Assembly (NCBI GenBank): GCA_951812665.1
Contig: CATOST010000030.1
Location: forward strand, 186,001-250,000
Direction: 5' to 3'
Source of the DNA: an uncultured Acidobacteriota bacterium
GTDB lineage: Bacteria > Acidobacteriota > UBA6911 > RPQK01 > JAJDTT01
DNA: 64,000 bases
The notes beneath the pieces are model-generated. The model ran no database searches. It worked only from the letters and a program-made list of their open reading frames with translations, and was not told the origin of the DNA. The translations under genes and the position numbers were made by a program. Every line of letters begins with the position of its first letter. Position 1 is the first letter of the stretch. Below, in pieces: positions 1-7,896 of this stretch.

Positions 1-1778
1 GCGGTGAAGGCGTCCTGGCGTTGGAGTGCGAAGTGGCGAGTGGCGGAGGCGAAGCTGTCAAACGAAGTCTGGTGAATGATGATCGCGATCGCGAGGTTGG
101 TGCAGGTCGCATTGTTCGCCGGCGCGAATCGGGTGCGGGCGAGACAGTCGTCTTCGGCAAAGAGGGTGTCCCGGAGGTTGTGATTGACTTCGACCGCCCA
201 GTGGCCGCGGTTGTCGGCAAGGAGTTGCCGGGGGGACGCGCGGTAAGCCGGCGCCGAGGTGATGCCGTAGACCTGCTCGCGGCTGGTTTTTCCGGTTCCG
301 TTTTGCCGGGCGTCGGTGCGCCGGCGTGTGATGCGGAAGATCTGGGCGACGTGGGGGTAGTTCAGGAGGCCCTCCAGAGGAGTCATGACCTGGATGGAGC
401 GCTGCTCGATGCGCCCATGGGCCAAGTCGGTCTCTTCCTGGAAAGACCCGGTCGCGTCCCGGTTCCAGTCGATGGTCGAGAGCATCTCATGGGTTTCGGG
501 GGCGTTTTCCTTGACCGTCATGAGATAGTCGGCCCCGTGGGTTTCGACGATGACGCGCGCGGTCTCGCGGGTGGTGTGCAAGGCGTCGACGGTGAGGACG
601 CGGCCCGCGACGTCGACCTTCTCCAGCAGAGCGCGCACGGCGGCGATCTCCGCACCCTCTTCATTGAAGCTGAGAGTGGCGAGGGGCAATCGGGTGGTGT
701 GCTCGACCAGGGTCGCGGTCTCGAAGTGTCCGTCTCCGTTGCGGTTGGCGCCGCGAATCCGCTTCCCGTCCACCGCAATCGCGCGGCCCAGTTGCAGTCT
801 CGGCATCGAGAACCGCCGGAGCACGGCCTCGATCTGGTCCGGATCCACCGAGGAGATCACGCGGTGCAGGGTGGACTTGGAGACCGGAACGTAGCGGCCG
901 GTCCGGGGGTTCTTCCAGGCGCCGATCGCCTCGAGTTCCGGCTGCGAGAGCTTCTGCGCATACTCGGCGGCGGCCACCGGTCCGCGCAGGTTCGCCAGCC
1001 TCGCGAGCAGGTAGACGGTGAGCACCGAGGCCACGGAATGCTTGCGCCCCTGGGCGCGCCGGAAATCCTTGATCTCGGCCAATTCCTGAACCAGCGAGCG
1101 CAACTCGCTCGCGCCCTTCCGGGTCGGACCCTTGGGCTCCCACTTCGAGGTCAGCGGGCGAGGGTCGCGCAGACGACGGCAGGCGTTGCGCCGCAACGGG
1201 GACACGTACAGCTGCTTCGGCTGGCCGTGAGGATCGGTATAGCGACCGTTGTGACGCGCAAACCCCCGCGTGTCGCCGAGATAACGCCAGTTGGAAGCGC
1301 GGTAGAGGGCGCCGTCGAAGCGGGCGGGGTCGACGAAGCTCTCGGCGATCAGCACCGGGTGTCCATAGTGCGCCTGCCAGTCGTCGCCGAGACGCCGCAG
1401 CATCCGGGCCAGCGTCCAGGAACCGAGACCCGGGAAGACGCCCTTGGAGGCGAGAATCACGAATCGCGTGTTGTTTGCGATCAGATGCAGACGCCGGTAC
1501 TGCAGGTCGGGCTTCCACCCGATCCAGCGGTCCCGATGCCGACACTTGAAGGCGCCCGACTGCCAGCCGGCGAGCGCCAGCCACTTCCCGCGCCATTCGA
1601 CGACGTAGCGCAGACCGCGACCGGCAAACCGATTGAAGCCGAGGTAATGGTGTTGGTGAACCCGTCGGTCCCACTTCACCCGCTCGTCGGGGCGGGCCAG
1701 TCGCACCTGGGCATCGTTGAGGAAAAACCCTTCCGGGGTTTCCTTGAAGATCACTTCGTCGTCTGCTGGAGCGCTCAT
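1..1778 (-). mobile_element. ISAs1-family transposase with N-terminal DruA-like (DUF4338) domain, 3' end outside window
   Basis: Reading the minus strand from the ATG at 1776-1778 gives at least 592 codons with no stop before the window edge. Residues from about 15 to 260 match the DruA/DUF4338 pattern (HHYLGFNRFAGRGLRYVV, RDRWIGW, ANNTRFVIL, an ESFVDPARF block). The C-terminal part is an ISAs1/DDE_Tnp_1 transposase: ELRSLVQELAEIKDFRRAQG, RAIAVDGKRIRG, VLTVDALHTT, LMTVKEN and the final GHWAVEVNHNLRDTLFAEDD. The Asp, Asp and Glu expected of the DDE triad are present, so the enzyme looks intact as far as it can be read. DruA is otherwise known from Druantia defence; here it is fused to a transposase, probably as a DNA-binding module. 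The plus-strand reading of this region is an artefact of high GC. Confidence 0.85.
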
Positions 1779-1800
1779 ACCCCCAGGATGAAGCCTGGGG
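1779..1800 (-). promoter_or_regulatory. Hairpin sequestering the transposase ribosome-binding site
   Basis: On the minus strand CCCCAGG, a 6-base loop, and CCTGGGG form a perfect 7-bp stem ending two bases before the transposase ATG. The only purine-rich stretch upstream (GGGGG) is in the 3' arm. Occluding the start is a common way for insertion sequences to keep transposase translation low; that role here is inferred. Confidence 0.45.
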
Positions 1801-1862
1801 CGAAAAAAAGCCAGCGGAGAATGCAAACCTCTGCGGTTGTTGGGGCGAATCGTCAGATATTC

Positions 1863-2017
1863 CTAGCGTGGGATGGCCCTGGCATTCGACCGTCGCTGCA
1901 TCGTGCGCGGACTGCGTTGCTATCGGCTCAGATACTCCCGGCATGCTCCCTCCGTTGCGCCTGGTCCGGCGGGCGCAGGAACGGTCTCGGGGCTGGCGCG
2001 ACTTCCACCACGGACTG
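1863..2017. repeat. MITE-like repeat family A, copy 1 (about 155 bp, diverged 5' end)
   Basis: This is one of three related copies in the window (others at 16367-16534 and 22148-22309). The shared core includes GGACTGCGTTGCTATCGGCTC and CGGGCGCAGGAACGGTCTCGG, ending in CCACGGACTG. The 3' end matches the other copies. The 5' end (CTAGCGTGGGATGG) is shortened relative to copy 2. It lies 85 bp upstream of the transposase start. Confidence 0.8.
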
Positions 2018-2083
2018 ATATCTGGTATAAATCCTGGTCTCTCGTAAATCCTGGTCTATTCTCTACTTGAGGTTGGTTTAGCA

Positions 2084-3238
2084 ATGAAGAGGAACCTGCT
2101 TCCCGTTTTTGGACTGCCCGCCGCGCTGCTGTTACTGGCCGGTTGCGGACCTCCGAGCAGCCTGCTTTCCATCAAGAAGGACAAGGTCGTCCTGGTTGCC
2201 ACGGTTCCCTTCGAGGCGCCCCTGCTCTATCAGACGGGGGGCGAGGGCCTGGTGGGCCCCGAAGTCGAGGTGGCCGGCCGGATCGTAGAGAAGGTGAATG
2301 CCGCCATCGCCGCGGAAGGCGACAGCCCCAATGTGGTCCTGCGCTGGATCATCAGGAGTTACGGATCGCTGATTGCCGCCTTGGAGAACGAGGAGGCGCA
2401 CGCCGTCATCGCAGTTTTCGGGGTCAACGAAGACCGCAAGCGTCGAGTCGATTTCTCCTCTCCCGTCTACACCTCCAGTTTGGGTCTGGTCATCAATCCG
2501 GTCCGCAAGGATTTGAGGCCGGGCGTTCTCTCCACGGCCAAGATCGGCGTGCGGCAGGACACCGAAGTTCAGAGGTGGGTCAAAAGGCAGTTTTCCCAAT
2601 CGACCATCACTCCGTTCAAGACCTTGGATGACGCCGTCCTGGCGTTGCGTCGAGGAGAAGTGGACTGTCTGATCGCTGACCGGTACATGGCCGCGTACGC
2701 CTTGGCCACGCTGCCGGGATCCAGCCACCTGGAAATTCTGCCGGAAGAGGTGGGACGCGTGGAGTGCGCCGTGGCGGTCCGGAAGGGCGATCCGGAAATG
2801 CTCAAGATCGTGGAAGAGGCCGTCGCCGAAGTCAGACAGGGCAAGCATTACGAGAAGTGGCTGGCCGAACACGACGACAATCGTTTGGCGCAGGTGGTGG
2901 GCCGGCACGGCGACCGGATGAAAAAGGAGTTGGGACCTCGCAAGATTCGGATCCAGGTTTCCAAGGCCGCCGGATATGACTTCGACATTTATCGCATCGC
3001 CAACCTGACCTTCCAGCTGGTCGACCAGCAGTCAGGCAAGTCCCATCGCACGTCCAGAATTCGGTTCCGGCGGCGGGTGGGCAGCTGTCAGGCCCAAGCG
3101 CCCCCGGGTTCCTATGCGCTGAGGCTCGCTAAATTCAAGTTCCCTCCCTTGAAATTGCAGATCGACAAGGAGGACGGGGACGAGGTGACCGTCAGCATCC
3201 GCATCAGCGGTTCCGGGATCACCCTGCAGAAGAGCTGA
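2084..3238 (+). CDS. ABC-type solute-binding lipoprotein (family 3) with an extra C-terminal domain
   Basis: A 384-residue protein with a lipoprotein signal peptide and lipobox (LLLLAGC, Cys at about residue 21). Residues 30-275 follow the SBP_bac_3 pattern for polar amino acids and related solutes: VGPEVEVAGRIVEKV, VNEDRKRRVDFSSPVY, an IGVRQDTEVQRW block and DCLIADRYMA. The last 100 residues (KIRIQVSKAAGYDFDIY to the end) are an extra beta-rich segment not usual in this family. No permease or ATPase gene adjoins it, so it may be an orphan receptor or sensor rather than a transporter subunit. The ATG at 2084 is chosen because it gives the clean signal peptide and has a GAGG about 12 bases upstream. 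Confidence 0.8.
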   Translation: MKRNLLPVFGLPAALLLLAGCGPPSSLLSIKKDKVVLVATVPFEAPLLYQTGGEGLVGPEVEVAGRIVEKVNAAIAAEGDSPNVVLRWIIRSYGSLIAALENEEAHAVIAVFGVNEDRKRRVDFSSPVYTSSLGLVINPVRKDLRPGVLSTAKIGVRQDTEVQRWVKRQFSQSTITPFKTLDDAVLALRRGEVDCLIADRYMAAYALATLPGSSHLEILPEEVGRVECAVAVRKGDPEMLKIVEEAVAEVRQGKHYEKWLAEHDDNRLAQVVGRHGDRMKKELGPRKIRIQVSKAAGYDFDIYRIANLTFQLVDQQSGKSHRTSRIRFRRRVGSCQAQAPPGSYALRLAKFKFPPLKLQIDKEDGDEVTVSIRISGSGITLQKS

Positions 3239-3391
3239 AGACGTTCGATCGCGGGTTCGCCGCCGTCGTCAGTAGTTCCCTCCGATATTTCACTCCCGTC
3301 CGGAGCGACGAACGAGCGGCTCCCATTTCTTCTTGAAAATAACTTTCAACATCATTAGACTGCCCTCCCAGTTTCGGCGAAATGGGACACG
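3239..3391. other. Intergenic, no gene recognised
   Basis: About 150 bp with AT-rich patches near 3330-3360 that could carry the promoter of the flavinylation module downstream. No repeat or RNA gene recognised. Confidence 0.4.
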
Positions 3392-3964
3392 GTGTGGGAA
3401 AAGAGAACGGAAGCCAAGCGGCTCGTTTACGGAATCTGGGCGGCGTGCCTTTGCTCGACCCTGGTTTTCACCGCCTCGTCGATGGGTGTGCTGAGCCGGG
3501 AGGAGGCGCTGGCGGCCGCGTATCCGGCAGCCCAGATCCGGGCGGAACGAGTTTTTTTGACCGATCAACAGCGCCGCCGGGCAGCGAAGCTGGCCAAGGT
3601 CGATATTCCCAGTCCTTTGATCGCCCGTTACGTGGCACTGGAGGCGGACCGGGTGGTCGGTCGAGCGTACGTGGACACTCATGTCGTCCGAACCAAGAAG
3701 GAGAGCTTGTTGATCTGCCTTGACGAGTCGGGAAAGGTGCTGCGAATCGAGGTGACCGCATTTCTTGAACCTCCCGAATACCTCGCATCGCCGGACTGGT
3801 ACGCTCAGTACGAAAGTCGCGAGCTCAGTGACGAGCTTTCCCTGAATCGAGCCATACGACCCATCGTCGGAGCGACCCTGACCAGCTTGGCCGCCAACCA
3901 GGCCGTGCGCCGGGTGCTGGCCATCGACCAGGTCTTGGAGGCCGAATCGCAGTCCGGGAAGTAG
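3392..3964 (+). CDS. FMN-binding domain protein (covalent flavin carrier)
   Basis: A 190-residue protein with an N-terminal membrane anchor (about residues 11-30) and an exported FMN-binding (FMN_bind) domain. The motif VGATLTS at about residues 159-165 fits the flavinylation site, where a Thr or Ser receives FMN through a phosphoester bond. The enzyme that does this, ApbE, is encoded two genes downstream, and a heme-type membrane protein lies between them. Together they form a compact extracytoplasmic electron-transfer module. The GTG at 3392 is used because it gives the anchor. Known: ApbE flavinylates this family. Inferred: the redox partner and final acceptor, which the sequence does not show. 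Confidence 0.75.
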   Translation: MWEKRTEAKRLVYGIWAACLCSTLVFTASSMGVLSREEALAAAYPAAQIRAERVFLTDQQRRRAAKLAKVDIPSPLIARYVALEADRVVGRAYVDTHVVRTKKESLLICLDESGKVLRIEVTAFLEPPEYLASPDWYAQYESRELSDELSLNRAIRPIVGATLTSLAANQAVRRVLAIDQVLEAESQSGK

Positions 3965-3969
3965 ATGTC

Positions 3970-4434
3970 ATGAGCCGCTGGGAAGCCTGGTCGTTTCACA
4001 TCCTCTCGGTGGTGCTCTCGGCTACGGGGATTTTCCTCTTCGTCATGAAATATCTGATGGAGAGCCATGATCCGTTTCAGTTGGTCAATCATCCCTGGCA
4101 ACTCTTTACGCAGAACCTTCACATTCTGGCGGCTCCCTGCCTGATTCTGATTCTGGGAATGATGTACGGGAGTCACATCACCGACAAACTGCGCAGCCGA
4201 ACCAAGAGCAATCGGCGCACTGGAATTCTGATTCTGGTCAGCTTTCCCCTGATGGTGATCTCCGGTTACCTGCTCCAGGTCTTCACCCATCCCACCCTTT
4301 CCATCCTGGCCGTCGTCGTGCACTCGGTCACCGGGACGGTTTTCGCTCTGACCTACCTCTGGCACCAGTGGGTGACCTTCCGGCTCTGGCTCCGCCGGCG
4401 AAGAAGGCGCGAGATCAGGTCTCTTGCCGCCTGA
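3970..4434 (+). CDS. Four-helix membrane protein, cytochrome b-like
   Basis: A 154-residue protein with four predicted membrane helices (about 8-28, 50-68, 83-105, 110-135). Histidines at 10, 51, 107, 118 and 132 lie near helix ends, as in diheme membrane cytochromes of the PepSY/DUF4405 type. It starts 6 bp after the FMN-binding gene and overlaps the apbE start by 11 bp, so the three genes are translated together. The likely job is passing electrons between the quinone pool and the flavin carrier. Heme binding is inferred from histidine placement only. Confidence 0.6.
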   Translation: MSRWEAWSFHILSVVLSATGIFLFVMKYLMESHDPFQLVNHPWQLFTQNLHILAAPCLILILGMMYGSHITDKLRSRTKSNRRTGILILVSFPLMVISGYLLQVFTHPTLSILAVVVHSVTGTVFALTYLWHQWVTFRLWLRRRRRREIRSLAA

Positions 4435-5554
4435 ATCCAGGCGAACTCCCCAGGCACCGGCGTCCTCCTTTCACCGGCTGCTGGCGACAGCCTTCCTCTG
4501 CGGCGCGTCCCTGCCCCCGGCTTTGGCCGCTCCCGAGCTGATTCCCGTGCGACGGCAGGTGGTGCTGATGGGAACGCTTTGTACTCTGAACCTCTATGCC
4601 CGGGACCGCATTTCCGGAATCGAACGGTGCGAGACCTACATTCGTCTTTTGGAGGAAACGAACCGGCAACTCAGCACCTGGGTGAAGGAGAGTGAGCTCA
4701 GTCGTTTGAACCGGCATCCGATCGGCGTCCCCTACCGGTTTTCCCCGTCGCTGTGCCGCCTCTACAGCGAGCTGCTTCATTGGAATCGGGATACCGGCTC
4801 CGCCTTCGATCCCGCCATCGGCGCCCTGGCCAACGCCTACCGGAGCCTGTCGACGCAACGGACCGGGTTTCGGGAGAGACTGGAGCGGGCCCGGCAATCC
4901 TCGGGCATGAGGCATCTCAAGTTCCGGCGGGAGGATTGCACTGTCGTCCGGGGGGAACAGGTCCTGCTGGACCCGGGAGCCTTCGGCAAAGGTGAGGCTC
5001 TGGACCGTGTCTACCAACACGCCCGGAGCCAGGGAGACCCGCCCTGGCTTATCGACCTGGGTGGCCAGGTCATGACCTGGGGCACCCCTCCAGGCGAGCC
5101 GGGCTGGCACCTGGAAATGGCCGATCCCAGCCAACGCACGACGCCGGCCCTTGCGCTTCGACTCGATGACGGAAGCCTGGCCACCAGCGGTGGCTCCGAA
5201 CGGGACACTCGTGTGGGAGACCAACGGATGGCGCATATTCTGGATCCCCGGACCGGGACCGGCGCCTCCTTCCAGGGGTCGGTGGTGGTCTGGCATCCGA
5301 GCGCCCTGGTGGCGGACATCGTCTCCACCGCGCTCTACGTCATGGGTCCGGAGTCGGGTCGGGTCTGGGCGGAAGAACGGAACTTGGCGGCCTGCTTTCT
5401 GGACCGGCCGCCGAGCGAGGGCAATAGGGCGGAACTCCGGGTCCGGGCCACCCCAGCCTTTCTGCAGAGATTCCCCGAGATGAGATTCACGGAATCGACA
5501 GTTTCAGCCGGCCGCTCCCCAGGTTCCCGACGGAGTCCACGACTCGAACCGTGA
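4424..5554 (+). CDS. apbE: ApbE-family FAD:protein FMN transferase
   Basis: A 376-residue exported protein: signal peptide in residues 1-32, then the ApbE fold. Family motifs are MGTLCTLNLYARD, LSTWVKESELSRLN, FDPAIGALANAYR, DPGAFGKGEALDRV, LIDLGGQVMTWG, LATSGGSER, HILDPRTGTGAS and ADIVSTALYVMG. The enzyme moves FMN from FAD to Thr or Ser of FMN-binding domains, and the gene two positions upstream is a clear substrate. The proposed start is a TTG overlapping the preceding gene. The last 68 bp overlap the convergent beta-propeller gene, so neither can be trimmed without touching the other. Gene symbol by family. Confidence 0.85.
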   Translation: MPPESRRTPQAPASSFHRLLATAFLCGASLPPALAAPELIPVRRQVVLMGTLCTLNLYARDRISGIERCETYIRLLEETNRQLSTWVKESELSRLNRHPIGVPYRFSPSLCRLYSELLHWNRDTGSAFDPAIGALANAYRSLSTQRTGFRERLERARQSSGMRHLKFRREDCTVVRGEQVLLDPGAFGKGEALDRVYQHARSQGDPPWLIDLGGQVMTWGTPPGEPGWHLEMADPSQRTTPALALRLDDGSLATSGGSERDTRVGDQRMAHILDPRTGTGASFQGSVVVWHPSALVADIVSTALYVMGPESGRVWAEERNLAACFLDRPPSEGNRAELRVRATPAFLQRFPEMRFTESTVSAGRSPGSRRSPRLEP

Positions 5555-7712
5555 CCAGGTGTTCACCCCGGTCCAGGCCCTTGAATACCAGCCGGTAGCG
5601 TTCCAGGGTCCCGTCGGCGATGCCGTCCTCCGGAAACAGGAGACTCCACCGGTCTCCGTCCACGGCGTATTCCAACTGGTGGATGGTGCTGGCCACGGTC
5701 CGGACCACAACCTGGAGCCGGACCTCGGCCCCCTCGATCTGGGGCGTGCCCCATTCTACGGCGGGAGCGGTGTTGGCCACGACGAAGGGCTTGCTCATCA
5801 ACTCGCTCTCCAGGGCCTGGTCCGCCGGATTGGAAGGGGAATCGGAGACGGTGACCCGAACCACATAAGTGCCGTCCGGCAAGCTCTTGCCGTCCAGGGT
5901 CTGGTAGGTCTCGGTGAGATCCTTTTTCAGTAGAGTCCATTTCCGGTCAGCGGCGGATCGGTAGTGGATGCTGTAAATCAGATCGTCGCCATTGGGGTCC
6001 TGAGCACTCCAGGAGAGACTTTGGGCGCCAGGCAGGTACACCCTCCGCGGCGGAGTCTTGACCGTCGGGGAACCCAGACGCCGAATTTCCGAGGGTAAGG
6101 AGCGCCGGTGAGCGCCGCCGGGTCCACCCGGCGAGACCCCCCCTGCGGGATCCGTGGAAGCATAGCGGACAAAGGCGGCACCCGGGGGATGCACCGTAAT
6201 CGAGGAGAGCAAGGGCGCCAGGTTGTGCTGGAGATAGCTGACGCTCACCATATCCACGGCGTTGGTCTGGGAGACCACGGCCTCGGACCTGCCCTCGGCG
6301 GGAAATTCGAGCTTCCATTGAAGATAGCGAGTGGGAGGACTCTCGATGCGGGTCCCGCTGGAGTCGGAATAGGTCGGACTCCACTTGCCCCAGGTGTCGT
6401 CCGGAGTGTCGGTGTTCCCGGTCCGGACCGACGCCTTCACCACCGGTTCGACACGGTCGATCACCTCCCATTCGATGGTTCCCCAGGAGGCGACCATTCC
6501 GGCGTCGAAGACCCTGGACTCATAGACGCCCTGCTTGGAGGGCTTGGTCTTCAGCTCGAAGCCCTTCCCCAGATTGCTGGTGGCGGCGAAGAGTCTCCCG
6601 CGGCGTTCCAGCAGACGTGTGACCTGTTCCTCTCCCGACTCGACCAGGAGGGTCACGAATCTTCGAGGGCTGACGGAAAAAATCCGGCCTTTGTCTCCGG
6701 TGGCCACCAGCAGATTGCCATCGTTGCGGATCAGAAGATCGTAGGCCAAGGCACGGTCGGAGCTGTAAAGGACTTCCACGCCGCCGCTGCGCCCGATCCG
6801 GTATATCTCCAACCTCTTTCCCGAACTGGTCCCGGCTACCCGAATGGTACGGCTCGAATTCGTGGACCGAGCCGGAGTGGTCCCGGTCTTGGCGCTGGTC
6901 TTGACCGTGCTCTCCGACTTCCGGGAGGCAGCGCGCGCGCCCCCGGACAAGGCTGCCGCGAATATGGTTCCGTACCGATCGACGGCGATGGACCTGACCT
7001 CCTCCAACGGCGAATCGTGGACCACGGTGGCCCCGCCTTCCGAGGAAAGGCGGAGGATCAAGGCCCGGGCAGACGTCCCGGCCAGGATGTTGCCGTCCAG
7101 GTCCCAAGCCAGGCTCACGATGTGGGTGGCCGGACTGTCGTAGAATTTCCGTCCCTTCCCGTCGGGGCCGACCTTGTAGACGACGCCTCTGGAACCGGTG
7201 CCCACGAAGACGTTGTTCCGCCGGTCGATGGCCAGCGACCAGATGTATTTCTCATCGGGATCGAAGAAGACCTCAGCCTTTCCCGTCAAGTCCAGCCGGT
7301 AGACCTGGCCGTCGGGAGCGGTGCCGGCGTAGACACGTCCCGACGAATCGACCGCCATGGCATAGACCCCCGGCTCGTCCAACTTGGCCCACTCCTTGGA
7401 TTCGCCGTTGGCGCCGATCCGAAAGACCTTGCCGTCGTTGCCGGTCCCGAGGTAGAAGTTGCCCAACCCATCCACGACGGCGGAGTAGACGAACGGCTCC
7501 TCGGTGTCCAGCAAACGCTCCAGGGCGGGGGCGATAATGAGCCGGGCGTCGCTGCTGACGGAGACTCCCCGCAGCTTCCCCTTCAGGAATTCGTCTCGAG
7601 TTGCCGACACCCATTTGCGCGGCTGAGTGGCCAATAGAGACTCGCCCCATGAGAGCAGGCACAGGAGCGGCAAAAGCCGTTTGAGAAGACGGAAAGACAT
7701 GGGGGGACTCAC
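5487..7712 (-). CDS. Secreted beta-propeller protein with fibronectin-like C-terminus
   Basis: A 741-residue protein with a signal peptide (residues 1-28). Residues 70-400 contain repeats such as FVYSAVVDGLGNFYLGTGND, VYAMAVDSSGRVYAGTAPDG and IWSLAIDRRNNVFVGTGSRG, typical of propeller blades of the NHL/two-component-regulator type. The C-terminal 200 residues look like fibronectin III modules (SLSWSAQDPNGDDLIYSIHY, LPDGTYVVRVTVSD). No catalytic motif is visible, so it is probably a structural or binding protein. A repeat element (7725-7891) separates it from the S55 peptidase gene upstream on the same strand. Confidence 0.65.
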   Translation of the reverse strand: MSPPMSFRLLKRLLPLLCLLSWGESLLATQPRKWVSATRDEFLKGKLRGVSVSSDARLIIAPALERLLDTEEPFVYSAVVDGLGNFYLGTGNDGKVFRIGANGESKEWAKLDEPGVYAMAVDSSGRVYAGTAPDGQVYRLDLTGKAEVFFDPDEKYIWSLAIDRRNNVFVGTGSRGVVYKVGPDGKGRKFYDSPATHIVSLAWDLDGNILAGTSARALILRLSSEGGATVVHDSPLEEVRSIAVDRYGTIFAAALSGGARAASRKSESTVKTSAKTGTTPARSTNSSRTIRVAGTSSGKRLEIYRIGRSGGVEVLYSSDRALAYDLLIRNDGNLLVATGDKGRIFSVSPRRFVTLLVESGEEQVTRLLERRGRLFAATSNLGKGFELKTKPSKQGVYESRVFDAGMVASWGTIEWEVIDRVEPVVKASVRTGNTDTPDDTWGKWSPTYSDSSGTRIESPPTRYLQWKLEFPAEGRSEAVVSQTNAVDMVSVSYLQHNLAPLLSSITVHPPGAAFVRYASTDPAGGVSPGGPGGAHRRSLPSEIRRLGSPTVKTPPRRVYLPGAQSLSWSAQDPNGDDLIYSIHYRSAADRKWTLLKKDLTETYQTLDGKSLPDGTYVVRVTVSDSPSNPADQALESELMSKPFVVANTAPAVEWGTPQIEGAEVRLQVVVRTVASTIHQLEYAVDGDRWSLLFPEDGIADGTLERYRLVFKGLDRGEHLVTVRVVDSVGNLGSGRLKLSIP

Positions 7713-7724
7713 GAGAAACGCAGG

Positions 7725-7891
7725 CCAGGAGCCTGCGCCGCAGAAATTGATCTACTGCGAAAGCGGTAGAATCGGTCCATATTTCCTCGATTTCTCGGCG
7801 AATAGAACAACTATGCACCTCCAAATCGAGAAAATCTGGCCTCGATTCCCCACTTTCTCGCTACGATCATTTCTACCGCGCAGACTCCTAG
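7725..7891. repeat. MITE-like repeat family B, copy 1 (about 167 bp)
   Basis: Nearly identical to 42018-42184; only a handful of differences are seen over 167 bp. The ends are inverted repeats: AGGAGCCTGCGCCGCAGAAAT at the left against AGGAGTCTGCGCGGTAGAAAT read inward from the right. The final GACTCCTAG is tandemly repeated at 7892-7900, and the stop codon of the S55 peptidase gene lies in that duplicated stretch. No transposase is encoded. Confidence 0.85.
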
Positions 7892-7896
7892 GACTC

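Noticed and set aside
21..2018. Long plus-strand open frame
   Set aside because: It is antisense to a transposase with clear motifs on the minus strand and has an Arg/Gly/Val-rich composition typical of GC shadows.
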